A stretch of DNA of 64,000 nt from Oscillospiraceae bacterium (GTDB lineage: Bacteria > Bacillota > Clostridia > Oscillospirales > Ruminococcaceae), in NCBI GenBank assembly GCA_017536625.1, contig JAFXGY010000013.1:1-64000 (forward strand), in the 5' to 3' direction. A program made the translations under genes and the position numbers. Of the stretch, positions 44,469 through 52,719 are shown one piece after another; the stretch's first letter is position 1; the number at the start of each line of letters is the position of its first letter. The notes below the pieces were generated by a model. It ran no database searches. It was not told the origin of the DNA and was given only the letters and a program-made list of their open reading frames with translations.

Positions 44469-45993
44469 CAGAGAAGTCCTGCTCAGCATCAGCAACCTTA
44501 AACAGTATTTCCCTCTTAAGAAGGGACGCTTTGTTAAAGCAAACGATGGTGTTTCCATTGATATTTATAAAGGCGAAACCTTCGGTCTTGTTGGTGAATC
44601 CGGCTGCGGAAAATCCACCCTCGGCCGTACCATTCTCCAGCTTTATCATCAGACTTACGGACGTACCATGTATTATGGTCAGTCTCTTGATGATCTTGCT
44701 CCGAAATATGTTGAAAACACTATCAAAAACCTTTCCAAACTTCGCAATGAATGGAAAGTTCTTGAAGAAAAGAAAGCAAAAGTTGAAGAGGAGTATGCTG
44801 CTCTTTCTGAAACCGAACAGTATGCAAAACACGCAGAACTTGACCAGGCACGCAAACTCGCAGAGGATGCTATGCTCAATATCACCAAGATTTTCGGCGG
44901 CTTTGTTGTTGTTGAAGATGTAAGCGAAATTGTTGCTGCATATCAGAAAGAATACGGTTTTGCAAAACAGAACTCTGAACTTATCGAAAAGCTTTCCAAA
45001 GCAAAACTCAACCTTGATGATCTCGAATTTGACGAGAACAAAAAACCGGGCAGCGTTGACAGCGGAAAACTTGCTTCCGCAAGAAGCAAAGTTGAAGCTA
45101 TCAATGCAGAGATTGCTAAAGTAAAAGAAAACATTGAAGAAGCAAAAGAAGCTATCAATGTTCTTCGTGAACAGCATAAAAATGCTCCCGATTTTGAAAA
45201 ATATGAAGCAATGCGCGATAACGGAATCGACCTTGCACGTCTTGAATATAACGAGATGCGCAAGCTCCGCCGCGATATGCAGCTTATTTTCCAGGATCCT
45301 TATTCTTCTCTTAACCCCCGTATGAGCGTTGGTCAGATTATCAGCGAAGGCATGGTTGCTCATAACATGGTTCACAACAAAGGCGAACGTATGCAGGAAA
45401 GAGTTCTTGAAGTTATGGATGAATGTGGTCTTGCACCTTACTTCCTCCATCGTTTCCCGCATCAGTTCTCCGGCGGTCAGCGCCAGAGAATCGGTATTGC
45501 CCGTGCACTTGCAACCAACCCTCAGTTCGTGGTTTGTGACGAGGCAGTTTCTGCTCTCGACGTTTCCATTCAGGCACAGATTATCAACCTTCTTCAGGAT
45601 CTTAAAGAGAAACAGAACCTTACTTATCTCTTTATCACCCATGACCTTTCCGTTGTTAAATATATTTCCGACCGTATCGGCGTTATGTATCTCGGAAACA
45701 TGGTTGAACTTGCAGATTCTCAGGAAATTTTTGATAACCCCGTACATCCTTATACTGAAGCTCTTCTTAACGCTATCCCCACCACCGAAGACGAAGGTCA
45801 TAAGGACCTTCAGATTCTCGAAGGCGATATCCCCAGCCCTGTAAATCCTCCCAAAGGATGCAAATTCCACACCAGATGCGCTTACTGCACCGAAATTTGC
45901 AGACAGGTTGTTCCGGAATGGGAAGAGGTTGCTCCGAACCACTTCGTAGCATGCCATCATAAGCTTAATAAAAAAGCTCAGGCAGAGGAATAA
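44458..45993 (+). CDS. oppF: Oligopeptide ABC transporter ATPase with coiled-coil insert (DppF/OppF)
   Basis: The ATG at 44458 follows AAGGAGG, giving 511 residues compared with about 320 in the family. Walker [10 protein letters not shown] is at 46-54. The Q-loop [14 protein letters not shown] is at about 274-287, far later than usual. Signature FSGGQRQR (337-344), Walker [12 protein letters not shown] and FITHDLSV follow normally. The extra segment (about 78-262) is rich in Lys, Glu and Ala, with heptads such as [19 protein letters not shown] and [19 protein letters not shown]: two coiled-coil helices joined by a short loop. It lies in the nucleotide-binding domain on the cytoplasmic side. 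The C-terminal Cys motif is as in OppD. Confidence 0.92.
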   Translation: MENNREVLLSISNLKQYFPLKKGRFVKANDGVSIDIYKGETFGLVGESGCGKSTLGRTILQLYHQTYGRTMYYGQSLDDLAPKYVENTIKNLSKLRNEWKVLEEKKAKVEEEYAALSETEQYAKHAELDQARKLAEDAMLNITKIFGGFVVVEDVSEIVAAYQKEYGFAKQNSELIEKLSKAKLNLDDLEFDENKKPGSVDSGKLASARSKVEAINAEIAKVKENIEEAKEAINVLREQHKNAPDFEKYEAMRDNGIDLARLEYNEMRKLRRDMQLIFQDPYSSLNPRMSVGQIISEGMVAHNMVHNKGERMQERVLEVMDECGLAPYFLHRFPHQFSGGQRQRIGIARALATNPQFVVCDEAVSALDVSIQAQIINLLQDLKEKQNLTYLFITHDLSVVKYISDRIGVMYLGNMVELADSQEIFDNPVHPYTEALLNAIPTTEDEGHKDLQILEGDIPSPVNPPKGCKFHTRCAYCTEICRQVVPEWEEVAPNHFVACHHKLNKKAQAEE

Positions 45994-46021
45994 TCGTTTT
46001 GATTTGAAAGGAGCTTGACCT

Positions 46022-46297
46022 ATGGCGAAAAAAAGCTTGTTTATGCTTTTCCCCAAAAGGGTTGACCGTGCGTTCGAGCTCCAAGCCGAACAGAACGGTC
46101 ACGACGAACACACAGAATATGAAAGAACCGAACTTGACCCAAAAACTTTTGAGGAAGAAGTTCAGCTTGCGGATAAAATGGAAAAAGGCGATATGTCAGC
46201 GATGATTTTTTCGGCACTTGCCATAATGCTTCCCGTTGCGTTGGTTCTTCTTGTTCTGATAGTCGTCATAGCATGCCTTTTAACAGGAATGTTTTAA
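46022..46297 (+). CDS. Small membrane protein at the end of the opp operon
   Basis: The 91-residue protein has a charged soluble part (about 1-60, with a run of Glu and Gln) and one strong hydrophobic helix at 61-90. It is probably a tail-anchored protein facing the cytoplasm. I know no family for it. GAAAGGAG precedes the ATG, 28 bp after oppF, so it is part of the operon and may be an accessory subunit of the enlarged transporter (inference). Confidence 0.7.
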   Translation: MAKKSLFMLFPKRVDRAFELQAEQNGHDEHTEYERTELDPKTFEEEVQLADKMEKGDMSAMIFSALAIMLPVALVLLVLIVVIACLLTGMF

Positions 46298-46300
46298 CAA

Positions 46301-46336
46301 AAAAACACCGTGCTCAGATTTGAGCACGGTGTTTTT
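46301..46336. terminator. Terminator of the opp operon with GTGCTCA/TGAGCAC stem
   Basis: AAAAACACCGTGCTCA (46301-46316), loop GATT, TGAGCACGGTGTTTTT (46321-46336): a perfect 16-bp stem. Confidence 0.95.
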
Positions 46337-46345
46337 GCTTATAAG

Positions 46346-46377
46346 AAAAAGCCCGAACAGATTTGTTCGGGCTTTTT
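46346..46377. terminator. Terminator of pepF
   Basis: AAAAAGCCCGAACA (46346-46359) pairs with TGTTCGGGCTTTTT (46364-46377) around GATT. It lies just beyond the minus-strand pepF stop and works in both directions. Confidence 0.93.
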
Positions 46378-46382
46378 TTATA

Positions 46383-48077
46383 TCAGATTTCAGATTTGAT
46401 TTTGCTGAGCATTGCTTCAACTTTTTCGGCAAGCTCTTTAAGGGCGCCTTCTTTGAAAGGAGAAGGAATTTTTGCTTCTTCAAGAAGAAGGTCGTAATAC
46501 TGTTCACCGCCCTGCTTCATAAGACGAATATAACGTGCAAAGGCATCGTCATAATCTTCAAGAGAAGCAAGAAGGAATCCGAATGCTGCGGTCTGTGCAA
46601 GGCAATAATCGATATAATAGAACGGGGATTCATAGATGTGCATCTGATACTGCCAGCGTCTTCCGTCTTCAAGGAAAGGAACGCCTTCAAGATTGATATG
46701 GGGAAGGAACTCCGCACAGAGTTTTTTCCAGGTTTCATTTCTTTCTGCAGGAGTCATTTCCGGATTTTCATAAACAATGTGCTGGAAATAGTCAACTATC
46801 GTGCCGTAAGGAATGAAGGAAAGTGCTCCGAGGGCGTGCATATATCTGTATTTTGTTGCGTTTTCGCCAAAGAAGTTTTTGATATATTTCCAAGCAAAGA
46901 ATTCCATGCTCATGGAATGGGTTTCTGCGGTTTCCATGCCGCCGCATCCGATTTCGAGAGCGAATTTATTATCCGCAATAAGGAATGCGTTGAATGCGTG
47001 GCCGGCTTCGTGGGTCATAACGTCAACGTCATCTGCGGAACCGTTGAAGTTTGCAAGGATGAAAGGCTGTTTATATTTGGGGATTTCGGTGCAATAACCG
47101 CCGCCCCATTTGTTTTTGCGGGATTCAACGTCAAACGCATCGTTTTCGAGCATAAGGTCAATGAATGCTGCGGATTCGTCGCTCATGGCATGATACATTT
47201 CTTTTGCTGCGTTGAAGATTTCCTCTTTGCTGCCGGAAGGTCTGGGGTCGCCGCCGGGGATGATAACGTCGTTATCATAAATCATATATTTATCAATGCC
47301 AAGGTCCTTTGCGTTTTCGCTGCGAAGTTTTGCAACAACGGGAACAATGGATTCGAGAACGTTTTTGCGGAAGGTTTCAACGTCGTTTTTATCATAGCAA
47401 ACGCGTTCCATGCGGTAATAACCAAGTTCGACGAAGTTTTTGTATCCGAGCTTCTGAGCCATTTTGGTGCGGACTTTTACAAGGCGGTCAAAAATATCGT
47501 CAAGCTGGTCTGCATAACCGTTCATGACTGTTCCGAGGACGGTATAAGCTTCTTTTCTTGTTTCGCGGTCATCGGATTTGAAATAACCCGCAAGAGCGGC
47601 TCTGCTGAGTTTTTCGCCGCGGAATTCAAATTCCATTCCGGCCATAAGTTTGGAATATTCGGAAACGATTTTGTTTTCCTCAATCATATCGGTGATGATT
47701 TCCGGGGACATTGCCTTTGCCTGAACTTCCATGTGTTTGAAATAAACAGGGGAAAGTTTTTCCTCAAGTTCAGCTCTGAAAGGGGAATTGAGAAGTGCTT
47801 CGTTATATTGATTCATAAGATTTCCGACCTGAGGACCGATCTCATCAAAATAATCGTTTTCTTTTACATAAAATTCATCCGCGGTGTTGCAGCTGTATCT
47901 GATGTAAGAAAGATTCATGGCGGTGGAATATCTCACGGCAAGTTCAAGATATTTTTCACGCCATTCAAGAACTTCATCAGCGTTTTTTGCGTTTTTAACG
48001 CCGTTTATAACTTCGACGGCTGTTTTTTCAAATTCTTCAAAGGGAATATGCTCGTAGGGCATTTCGGAAACTTTCAA
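46383..48077 (-). CDS. M3-family oligoendopeptidase (PepF-like)
   Basis: This cytoplasmic zinc peptidase cleaves short peptides. The HEAGHAF motif holds two His ligands and the Glu base, and the third ligand follows in METAETHSMSMEFF. I chose the TTG at 48077, nine bases after AAAGGAG (564 residues); a TTG three codons earlier touches the GGAG and is less likely. It is convergent with the opp operon, so imported peptides could be its substrates. Confidence 0.92.
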   Translation of the reverse strand: MKVSEMPYEHIPFEEFEKTAVEVINGVKNAKNADEVLEWREKYLELAVRYSTAMNLSYIRYSCNTADEFYVKENDYFDEIGPQVGNLMNQYNEALLNSPFRAELEEKLSPVYFKHMEVQAKAMSPEIITDMIEENKIVSEYSKLMAGMEFEFRGEKLSRAALAGYFKSDDRETRKEAYTVLGTVMNGYADQLDDIFDRLVKVRTKMAQKLGYKNFVELGYYRMERVCYDKNDVETFRKNVLESIVPVVAKLRSENAKDLGIDKYMIYDNDVIIPGGDPRPSGSKEEIFNAAKEMYHAMSDESAAFIDLMLENDAFDVESRKNKWGGGYCTEIPKYKQPFILANFNGSADDVDVMTHEAGHAFNAFLIADNKFALEIGCGGMETAETHSMSMEFFAWKYIKNFFGENATKYRYMHALGALSFIPYGTIVDYFQHIVYENPEMTPAERNETWKKLCAEFLPHINLEGVPFLEDGRRWQYQMHIYESPFYYIDYCLAQTAAFGFLLASLEDYDDAFARYIRLMKQGGEQYYDLLLEEAKIPSPFKEGALKELAEKVEAMLSKIKSEI

Positions 48078-48109
48078 TGATTTCAACTCCTTTTTAAGTT
48101 TATGGAATA

Positions 48110-48138
48110 ATTATACAATAATAAAATCATAAAAACAA
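48110..48138 (-). promoter_or_regulatory. Promoter of the M3 peptidase gene
   Basis: Minus-strand TTGTTT (48138-48133) and TATAAT (48115-48110) are 17 bp apart. Confidence 0.65.
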
Positions 48139-48201
48139 TAGCGAAGGACAGGCAAATATCTTTGTTGTTATAAATATATTTATCTGAACGGAGGTATTCG
48201 C

Positions 48202-48888
48202 ATGGATTATTTGTTTTTGCTCGGGGTTTTATCCGGAATAATATTTTTTGCGCTTCATGTAACAGCGGCAAGCTCGTTCCCGAAGCCGCTTTCCGCGGAA
48301 GAGGAACGAGAATGCTTTGAAAAAATGAAGAAAGGCAGTAAGGAAGCCAAAAACAAGCTGATCGAGCATAATCTTCGGCTTGTTGCGCATATTATAAAAA
48401 AATATTACAGCAATTCTTCGGAACAGGATGATCTTATTTCGATAGGAACCATTGGACTTATAAAAGCGGTTTCAACTTTTAATTATGAAAAGGGAACTCG
48501 CTTTGCAACTTATGCGGCAAGGTGCATTGAAAATGAGATACTGATGTATTTCCGCGGCAAAAAGAAATATGCCCAGGACGTATCTCTTTCAGAAACTATA
48601 GATTGCGATAAAGACGGAAACGCACTTTCAATCATGGATGTAATGGCGGACGAAAGATCCGTTACTGAGGATATTGAAGATAAACTTTGCGCTGAAAATC
48701 TTTATAAAATTATAGACAGCGAACTTCTTCCAAGGGAAAAGGAAATAATATATATGAGATACGGTCTTAAAGGTCAAAGGGCATATACACAAAGAGAAAT
48801 ATCCCAAAAACTCGGGATTTCCCGTTCCTATGTAAGCAGGATCGAGAAGAAAGCCATTGATATTTTAAGGGAAAGGATGGAAAGCTGA
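48202..48888 (+). CDS. sigK: Sporulation sigma factor SigK
   Basis: SigK directs late mother-cell transcription during sporulation. The hydrophobic N-terminus (about 3-25, DYLFLLGVLSGIIFFALHV) looks like the pro-sequence removed by SpoIVFB. Region 2 (NLRLVAHIIKKYY..DLISIGTIGLIKAV, ARCIENEILM) and region 4 (TQREISQKLGISRSYVSRIEKKA) match the family. It has 228 residues. The gene is continuous, with no skin-type element. ACGGAGG precedes the ATG. Confidence 0.93.
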   Translation: MDYLFLLGVLSGIIFFALHVTAASSFPKPLSAEEERECFEKMKKGSKEAKNKLIEHNLRLVAHIIKKYYSNSSEQDDLISIGTIGLIKAVSTFNYEKGTRFATYAARCIENEILMYFRGKKKYAQDVSLSETIDCDKDGNALSIMDVMADERSVTEDIEDKLCAENLYKIIDSELLPREKEIIYMRYGLKGQRAYTQREISQKLGISRSYVSRIEKKAIDILRERMES

Positions 48889-48920
48889 ATGGGGTTAAGA
48901 TAAAGAAAAGAATAAAAAAT

Positions 48921-49160
48921 ATGGTAAAATCACTCGATGTTCCGACAGAAATACAAAGCGGATTTTATATTGAACTGTATTCGGAAAAAGAAATCGTGCT
49001 CACGGGTAGGGTCGACGTAATCGAGCTCGGAGAATCGGTGCTCAAACTCAGATATTTTGAGCACCGCATCGAAATTTGCGGAGAAAAATTATTTATCGCA
49101 GCATATACTCCTGACGGAATAAGGATATGCGGAAAAATTATTAAAATCGAATTTTCATAA
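48921..49160 (+). CDS. yqfC: YabP/YqfC-family sporulation protein
   Basis: The 79-residue protein has the beta-rich YabP/YqfC pattern (VPTEIQSGF.IELYSEKEIVLTGRVDVIELGES and a final GKIIKIEF). YqfC is made under SigE in the mother cell, and its role is not known. The frame is open for some codons upstream, but I find no other start codon. The ribosome binding site is weak; coupling to sigK, 32 bp before, is possible. Confidence 0.82.
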   Translation: MVKSLDVPTEIQSGFYIELYSEKEIVLTGRVDVIELGESVLKLRYFEHRIEICGEKLFIAAYTPDGIRICGKIIKIEFS

Positions 49161-49170
49161 GCGAAGGTGA

Positions 49171-50382
49171 ATGAATTTGTTTGATAATTTTTTAAGATAT
49201 GTTACCGGAACGGTGGATTTTTGCGCCGAAGGCGCAGATAGCGAAGGTTTTCTCGGGTTTTGCATAAAAAACGGAATAGAAATAATGAACCCGAGAAAAA
49301 CGGGATATGTTTTTTTTGGAACAGTTTTTGCACGGGACTATAAAAAGCTTCGCAAACCTGCAAAAAAATTCGGTCTTAAATTTAAAATAATAAAGAAAAA
49401 CGGAATTTATTTTTCCGCAAGAAAAAACAAAAACAAAATAGGTTTTGCAGCAGGAATGGTTTTTGTTGTTTTTATAGTTTTTTTGCTGAATCAGTTTATC
49501 TGGGAAATTGATGTTTCGGGCAATTCAGAAGTAAACACAGAGGATATTCTTGCTTCGGCTGAAAAGTACGGTCTTTTCCCAGGAACTTTTTCGGGAAAAC
49601 ATAAAACCGATACCATGGAATGGTTTATTCTGAATGAAAATGAAGGACTTGCCTCCGTTGAAATAAATATTCAGGGAAGCAAAGCAAATATCATAGTGAA
49701 CGAGGCGCTTGAAAAACCGGAGATGGTTCCGGATGATGATATTCCCGTGAACATAATAGCTTCAAGATACGGCGTGATTGAAAGAATGGAAGTTTTTGAC
49801 GGGCAGAAAATCGCAAAAACCGGTGATGCTGTTATGAAGGGTGATTTGCTTGTGAGCGCTGTTTTTGAAGACAGACATAAAAAGCTTACTCTGAAGCACG
49901 CAAGGGCAAAAGTAATTGCAAGGACCGATTATATTCTTGATGTGGAATTTCCGCTGGAACAGAAATTAACGGAAAAAGGAAAACTGCGAAAAAATATTTA
50001 TGATTTCGAGATACTCGGAATAAATTTTTCATTTGGAAATAAAGAAAAATATAAGGACTGCATTATCCAAACAGAAGAAAAACAGCTGATGTTTTTTTGG
50101 ATAAAACTTCCGTTTAAGCTGATAACTACGCGATTTTATTCTGTAAAGGAAAAAGGCATTACATATAATTTTGAACAGGCAAAGGATGGTGCTTATGCTC
50201 TTTTAAGCGAAAAAGAGAAAACGGAAATGAAGGATATGGAAATTATTTCGAGAAAGGTTACTGAAAAAGTAAAAAACAACAAATATATACTTAAAGCCGA
50301 ATATATCTGCCTTATGGATATTGCAGAAGAACAGCCCATAGAATCGGATACCCCATGGGAAAATACGGACGATATGAGCTGA
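49171..50382 (+). CDS. yqfD: Sporulation protein YqfD
   Basis: YqfD is a mother-cell membrane protein needed for spore formation in some Firmicutes. The 403-residue protein has an N-terminal soluble part, one membrane helix at about 91-108, and a large extracytoplasmic domain with IWEIDVSGNSEV and SRYGVIERMEVFDGQKIAKTGDAVMKGDLLVS. It follows yqfC by ten bases, the usual order. Confidence 0.92.
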   Translation: MNLFDNFLRYVTGTVDFCAEGADSEGFLGFCIKNGIEIMNPRKTGYVFFGTVFARDYKKLRKPAKKFGLKFKIIKKNGIYFSARKNKNKIGFAAGMVFVVFIVFLLNQFIWEIDVSGNSEVNTEDILASAEKYGLFPGTFSGKHKTDTMEWFILNENEGLASVEINIQGSKANIIVNEALEKPEMVPDDDIPVNIIASRYGVIERMEVFDGQKIAKTGDAVMKGDLLVSAVFEDRHKKLTLKHARAKVIARTDYILDVEFPLEQKLTEKGKLRKNIYDFEILGINFSFGNKEKYKDCIIQTEEKQLMFFWIKLPFKLITTRFYSVKEKGITYNFEQAKDGAYALLSEKEKTEMKDMEIISRKVTEKVKNNKYILKAEYICLMDIAEEQPIESDTPWENTDDMS

Positions 50383-50454
50383 GCAAAAAAATATTGTATA
50401 AAATCGCTTTATGTGATAAAATAAAATTAAAGATTTGAAAGGGGGCGGTTTTGT

Positions 50455-50910
50455 TTGTTTGAAATACCGATGCCGTTTGTCTGGCTTATAATTGCTGTTA
50501 TCCTTGGAGTTATCGAAGCAGTGACAGTTTCGCTCATAAGCGTTTGGTTCGCAGTGGGTGCCATTGCCGCAATAATTCCCGCATATTTCGGGGTGCCGCT
50601 TTGGGGACAGATACTTGTTTTTCTTGCGGTTTCTGCGGTTGCTTTTGCTTTCACCAAAAGATTCTTCAAAGATGTTGTTAAGGTAAAAAAACAGCCCACC
50701 AATTCCGACAGCCTTATCGGAACTGATGGAATAGTTACCGCCGAAATCAATAACCTTGAGGGAAGGGGAAAGGTTTATATTTCCGGTCTTACATGGAGCG
50801 CAAGAGCTTTTGACGGAAAAGATATTCCCGAAGGCGCAGTTGTTAAAGTTGAAAGAATTGAAGGCGCAACCCTTATTGTAACAATCAGCAATCCGGAAAA
50901 AGCGGATTGA
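50455..50910 (+). CDS. NfeD-like membrane protein
   Basis: The 151-residue short NfeD protein has three helices (about 7-75) and a C-terminal OB-fold (about 83-148; SLIGTDGIVTAEINNLEGRGKVYI). Such proteins partner with SPFH proteins, and the next gene, 22 bp on, is one. Start is a TTG after AAGGGGG. Confidence 0.92.
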   Translation: MFEIPMPFVWLIIAVILGVIEAVTVSLISVWFAVGAIAAIIPAYFGVPLWGQILVFLAVSAVAFAFTKRFFKDVVKVKKQPTNSDSLIGTDGIVTAEINNLEGRGKVYISGLTWSARAFDGKDIPEGAVVKVERIEGATLIVTISNPEKAD

Positions 50911-50932
50911 TTTATCTAAGGAGGTAAAAAAT

Positions 50933-51850
50933 ATGCCGTTTGAATTTACTGGTCTTATTATCGGTCTCGGACTTGTTCTTATCGTTCTTGTAATTCTTGC
51001 AATGAACATAAAAATCGTTCCCCAGGCAACGGTTTTTGTAATTGAACGCCTTGGAACTTATTATGCAACCTGGGAAACAGGTCTTCATTTCAAAATTCCG
51101 TTCTTTGACAGAATCTCAAAAAGAGTTTCAATAAAGGAACAGGTCGTGGATTTTAAACCCCAGCCGGTTATCACTAAAGATAACGTAACCATGCAGATAG
51201 ATACCGTTGTGTTCTATCAGATAACCGATGCAAAGCTTTTCAGCTATGGTGTTGAAAGACCGCTTTCCGCAATCGAAAACCTTACTGCAACCACTCTTCG
51301 TAATATCATCGGCGAAATGGAACTTGACAGCACCCTTACAAGCCGTGATATCATCAACGTAAAAATAACTTCCATTCTTGATACCGCAACGGATAAATGG
51401 GGAATCAAAGTAAACCGCGTCGAACTCAAAAACATCATTCCTCCGCGCGAAATTCAGGATGCGATGGAAAAACAGATGAAAGCGGAACGCGAACGCCGCG
51501 AAACCCTCCTTCGTGCAGAAGGTGAAAAGAAATCCGCAATCCTTATTGCGGAAGGTGAAAAAGAATCCGCAATTCTCCGCGCAGAAGCGGTTAAGGAAGC
51601 TAAAATCCGCGAAGCACAGGGCGAAGCGGAAGCTATTCTTGTGGTTCAGAAGGCGCTTGCGGATTCCATCACTCTTCTTAACGAAGCGAACCCTTCCGCC
51701 GCAGTTCTTACTCTCAAAAGCTATGAAGCCTTCGAGAAAGCCGCCGACGGAAAAGCAACCAAGATTATCGTTCCGAGCGAAATTCAGTCCCTTGCAAGTC
51801 TTGTTTCTTCCGTAAAGGAAGTTGCTGTTGACTCTGACGTGAAAAAGTGA
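50933..51850 (+). CDS. SPFH/stomatin-like membrane scaffold protein (QmcA-like)
   Basis: One N-terminal helix (about 7-25), then the SPFH domain (IVPQATVFVIERLGTYYATWETGLHFKIPF), then a coiled coil rich in Ala and Glu (about 185-245; repeats of AEGEKESAIL). Such proteins form large membrane rings and organise membrane domains. It has 305 residues and AAGGAGG before the ATG. It forms a pair with the NfeD gene. Confidence 0.93.
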   Translation: MPFEFTGLIIGLGLVLIVLVILAMNIKIVPQATVFVIERLGTYYATWETGLHFKIPFFDRISKRVSIKEQVVDFKPQPVITKDNVTMQIDTVVFYQITDAKLFSYGVERPLSAIENLTATTLRNIIGEMELDSTLTSRDIINVKITSILDTATDKWGIKVNRVELKNIIPPREIQDAMEKQMKAERERRETLLRAEGEKKSAILIAEGEKESAILRAEAVKEAKIREAQGEAEAILVVQKALADSITLLNEANPSAAVLTLKSYEAFEKAADGKATKIIVPSEIQSLASLVSSVKEVAVDSDVKK

Positions 51851-51875
51851 TATTATAATCTAAACTGCATAAAGG

Positions 51876-51957
51876 AGATACAGGGGTGCTTTCGGGCTGA
51901 GACGGCATATTTTGCCGAACCCTTTACCTGATCCGGATAATACCGGCGGAGGGAGTG
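51876..51957 (+). promoter_or_regulatory. TPP riboswitch (THI box)
   Basis: All core strings are present: GGGGTGC (51883-51889), GGCTGAGA (51895-51902), ACCCTTT-ACCTGAT (about 51919-51932), CCGGATAATACCGG and GGAGGGA. It precedes a terminator and a ThiT-type gene, so thiamine pyrophosphate should switch the gene off. A TATAAT (51854-51859) just upstream is the likely -10. Confidence 0.96.
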
Positions 51958-51989
51958 TCGAAAAGCGTTTTTTGGCTTTGTTTTCATGG

Positions 51990-52030
51990 TCGCTGCGGCA
52001 AATTCCCTTGCTGCAGCGATTTTTATTTTT
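51990..52030 (+). terminator. Terminator controlled by the TPP riboswitch
   Basis: A 12-bp stem (51990-52001 with 52008-52019, one G-U pair) is followed by TTTTTATTTTT. It ends just before the ribosome binding site of the thiamine transporter gene. Confidence 0.85.
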
Positions 52031-52043
52031 GGAGGAAATCAAA

Positions 52044-52607
52044 ATGGAAAACAGAAATCAAAAAACGTCAAAATTGGTTTTCAGCGCAATCATGATTGCC
52101 GTCGGAACGGTGCTCAGCCTTCTCAAAATTGATTTTGTTATGGGTGGCGGACTTACAATCTGCGCAATGCTTCCGCTTGTTATGGTGTCTTTCAGATACG
52201 GAACAAAATGGGGAATTTTCACGGCATTTGTTTTCAGCGTTCTGCAATGTCTGCTCGGGCTCGATAACGTTCAGTACGCAACTTCTGTGGGAATGGCCAT
52301 AGCGATCATTCTGCTGGATTACATAATTGCATATACCGTTATCGGTTTTTCCGGAATGTTCAGAAAAACAGCAAAAAATTTCAATACCGCGGTAATTTCG
52401 GGAATTGCAGTTACTTTCTTCGCAAGATTCCTTTGCCATTTCATAACCGGATGGATTATTTGGGACGCTCTTTGGCCCAACGAATTTGGAATGATAGCAC
52501 CGGTTTATTCCCTTTGCTATAACGGTTCCTATATGCTTGCGGAAGCGGTTATATCTTCGGTCGTTGCCGTTTTTATGTTTAAAAAACATCCGGAACTTTT
52601 TAACTGA
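52044..52607 (+). CDS. thiT: Thiamine ECF transporter S component
   Basis: ThiT is the thiamine-binding membrane subunit of an energy-coupling-factor transporter and needs the shared EcfAA'T module, which is not in the window. The 187 residues hold six helices, and the thiamine-site text ARFLCHFITGWIIW is present. Start is the ATG at 52044 after GGAGG, beyond the riboswitch. Control by TPP supports the function. Confidence 0.94.
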   Translation: MENRNQKTSKLVFSAIMIAVGTVLSLLKIDFVMGGGLTICAMLPLVMVSFRYGTKWGIFTAFVFSVLQCLLGLDNVQYATSVGMAIAIILLDYIIAYTVIGFSGMFRKTAKNFNTAVISGIAVTFFARFLCHFITGWIIWDALWPNEFGMIAPVYSLCYNGSYMLAEAVISSVVAVFMFKKHPELFN

Positions 52608-52619
52608 AACAGAATACTC

Positions 52620-52654
52620 AAAAAAGGAGGACGTGAAAAATGTCCTCCTTTTTT
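52620..52654 (+). terminator. Terminator of thiT
   Basis: AAAAAAGGAGGAC (52620-52632) pairs with GTCCTCCTTTTTT (52642-52654) around GTGAAAAAT-type loop bases. Confidence 0.92.
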
Positions 52655-52719
52655 CTTGAACAAAAACTCACTTTATGCTATTATATAATATATATATTTA
52701 TGATAGGGAAGTGTATATT

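Noticed and set aside
48087..48201. SigE-type promoter before sigK
   Set aside because: I looked for the SigE -35 and -10 words and found no pair with correct spacing that I would defend.
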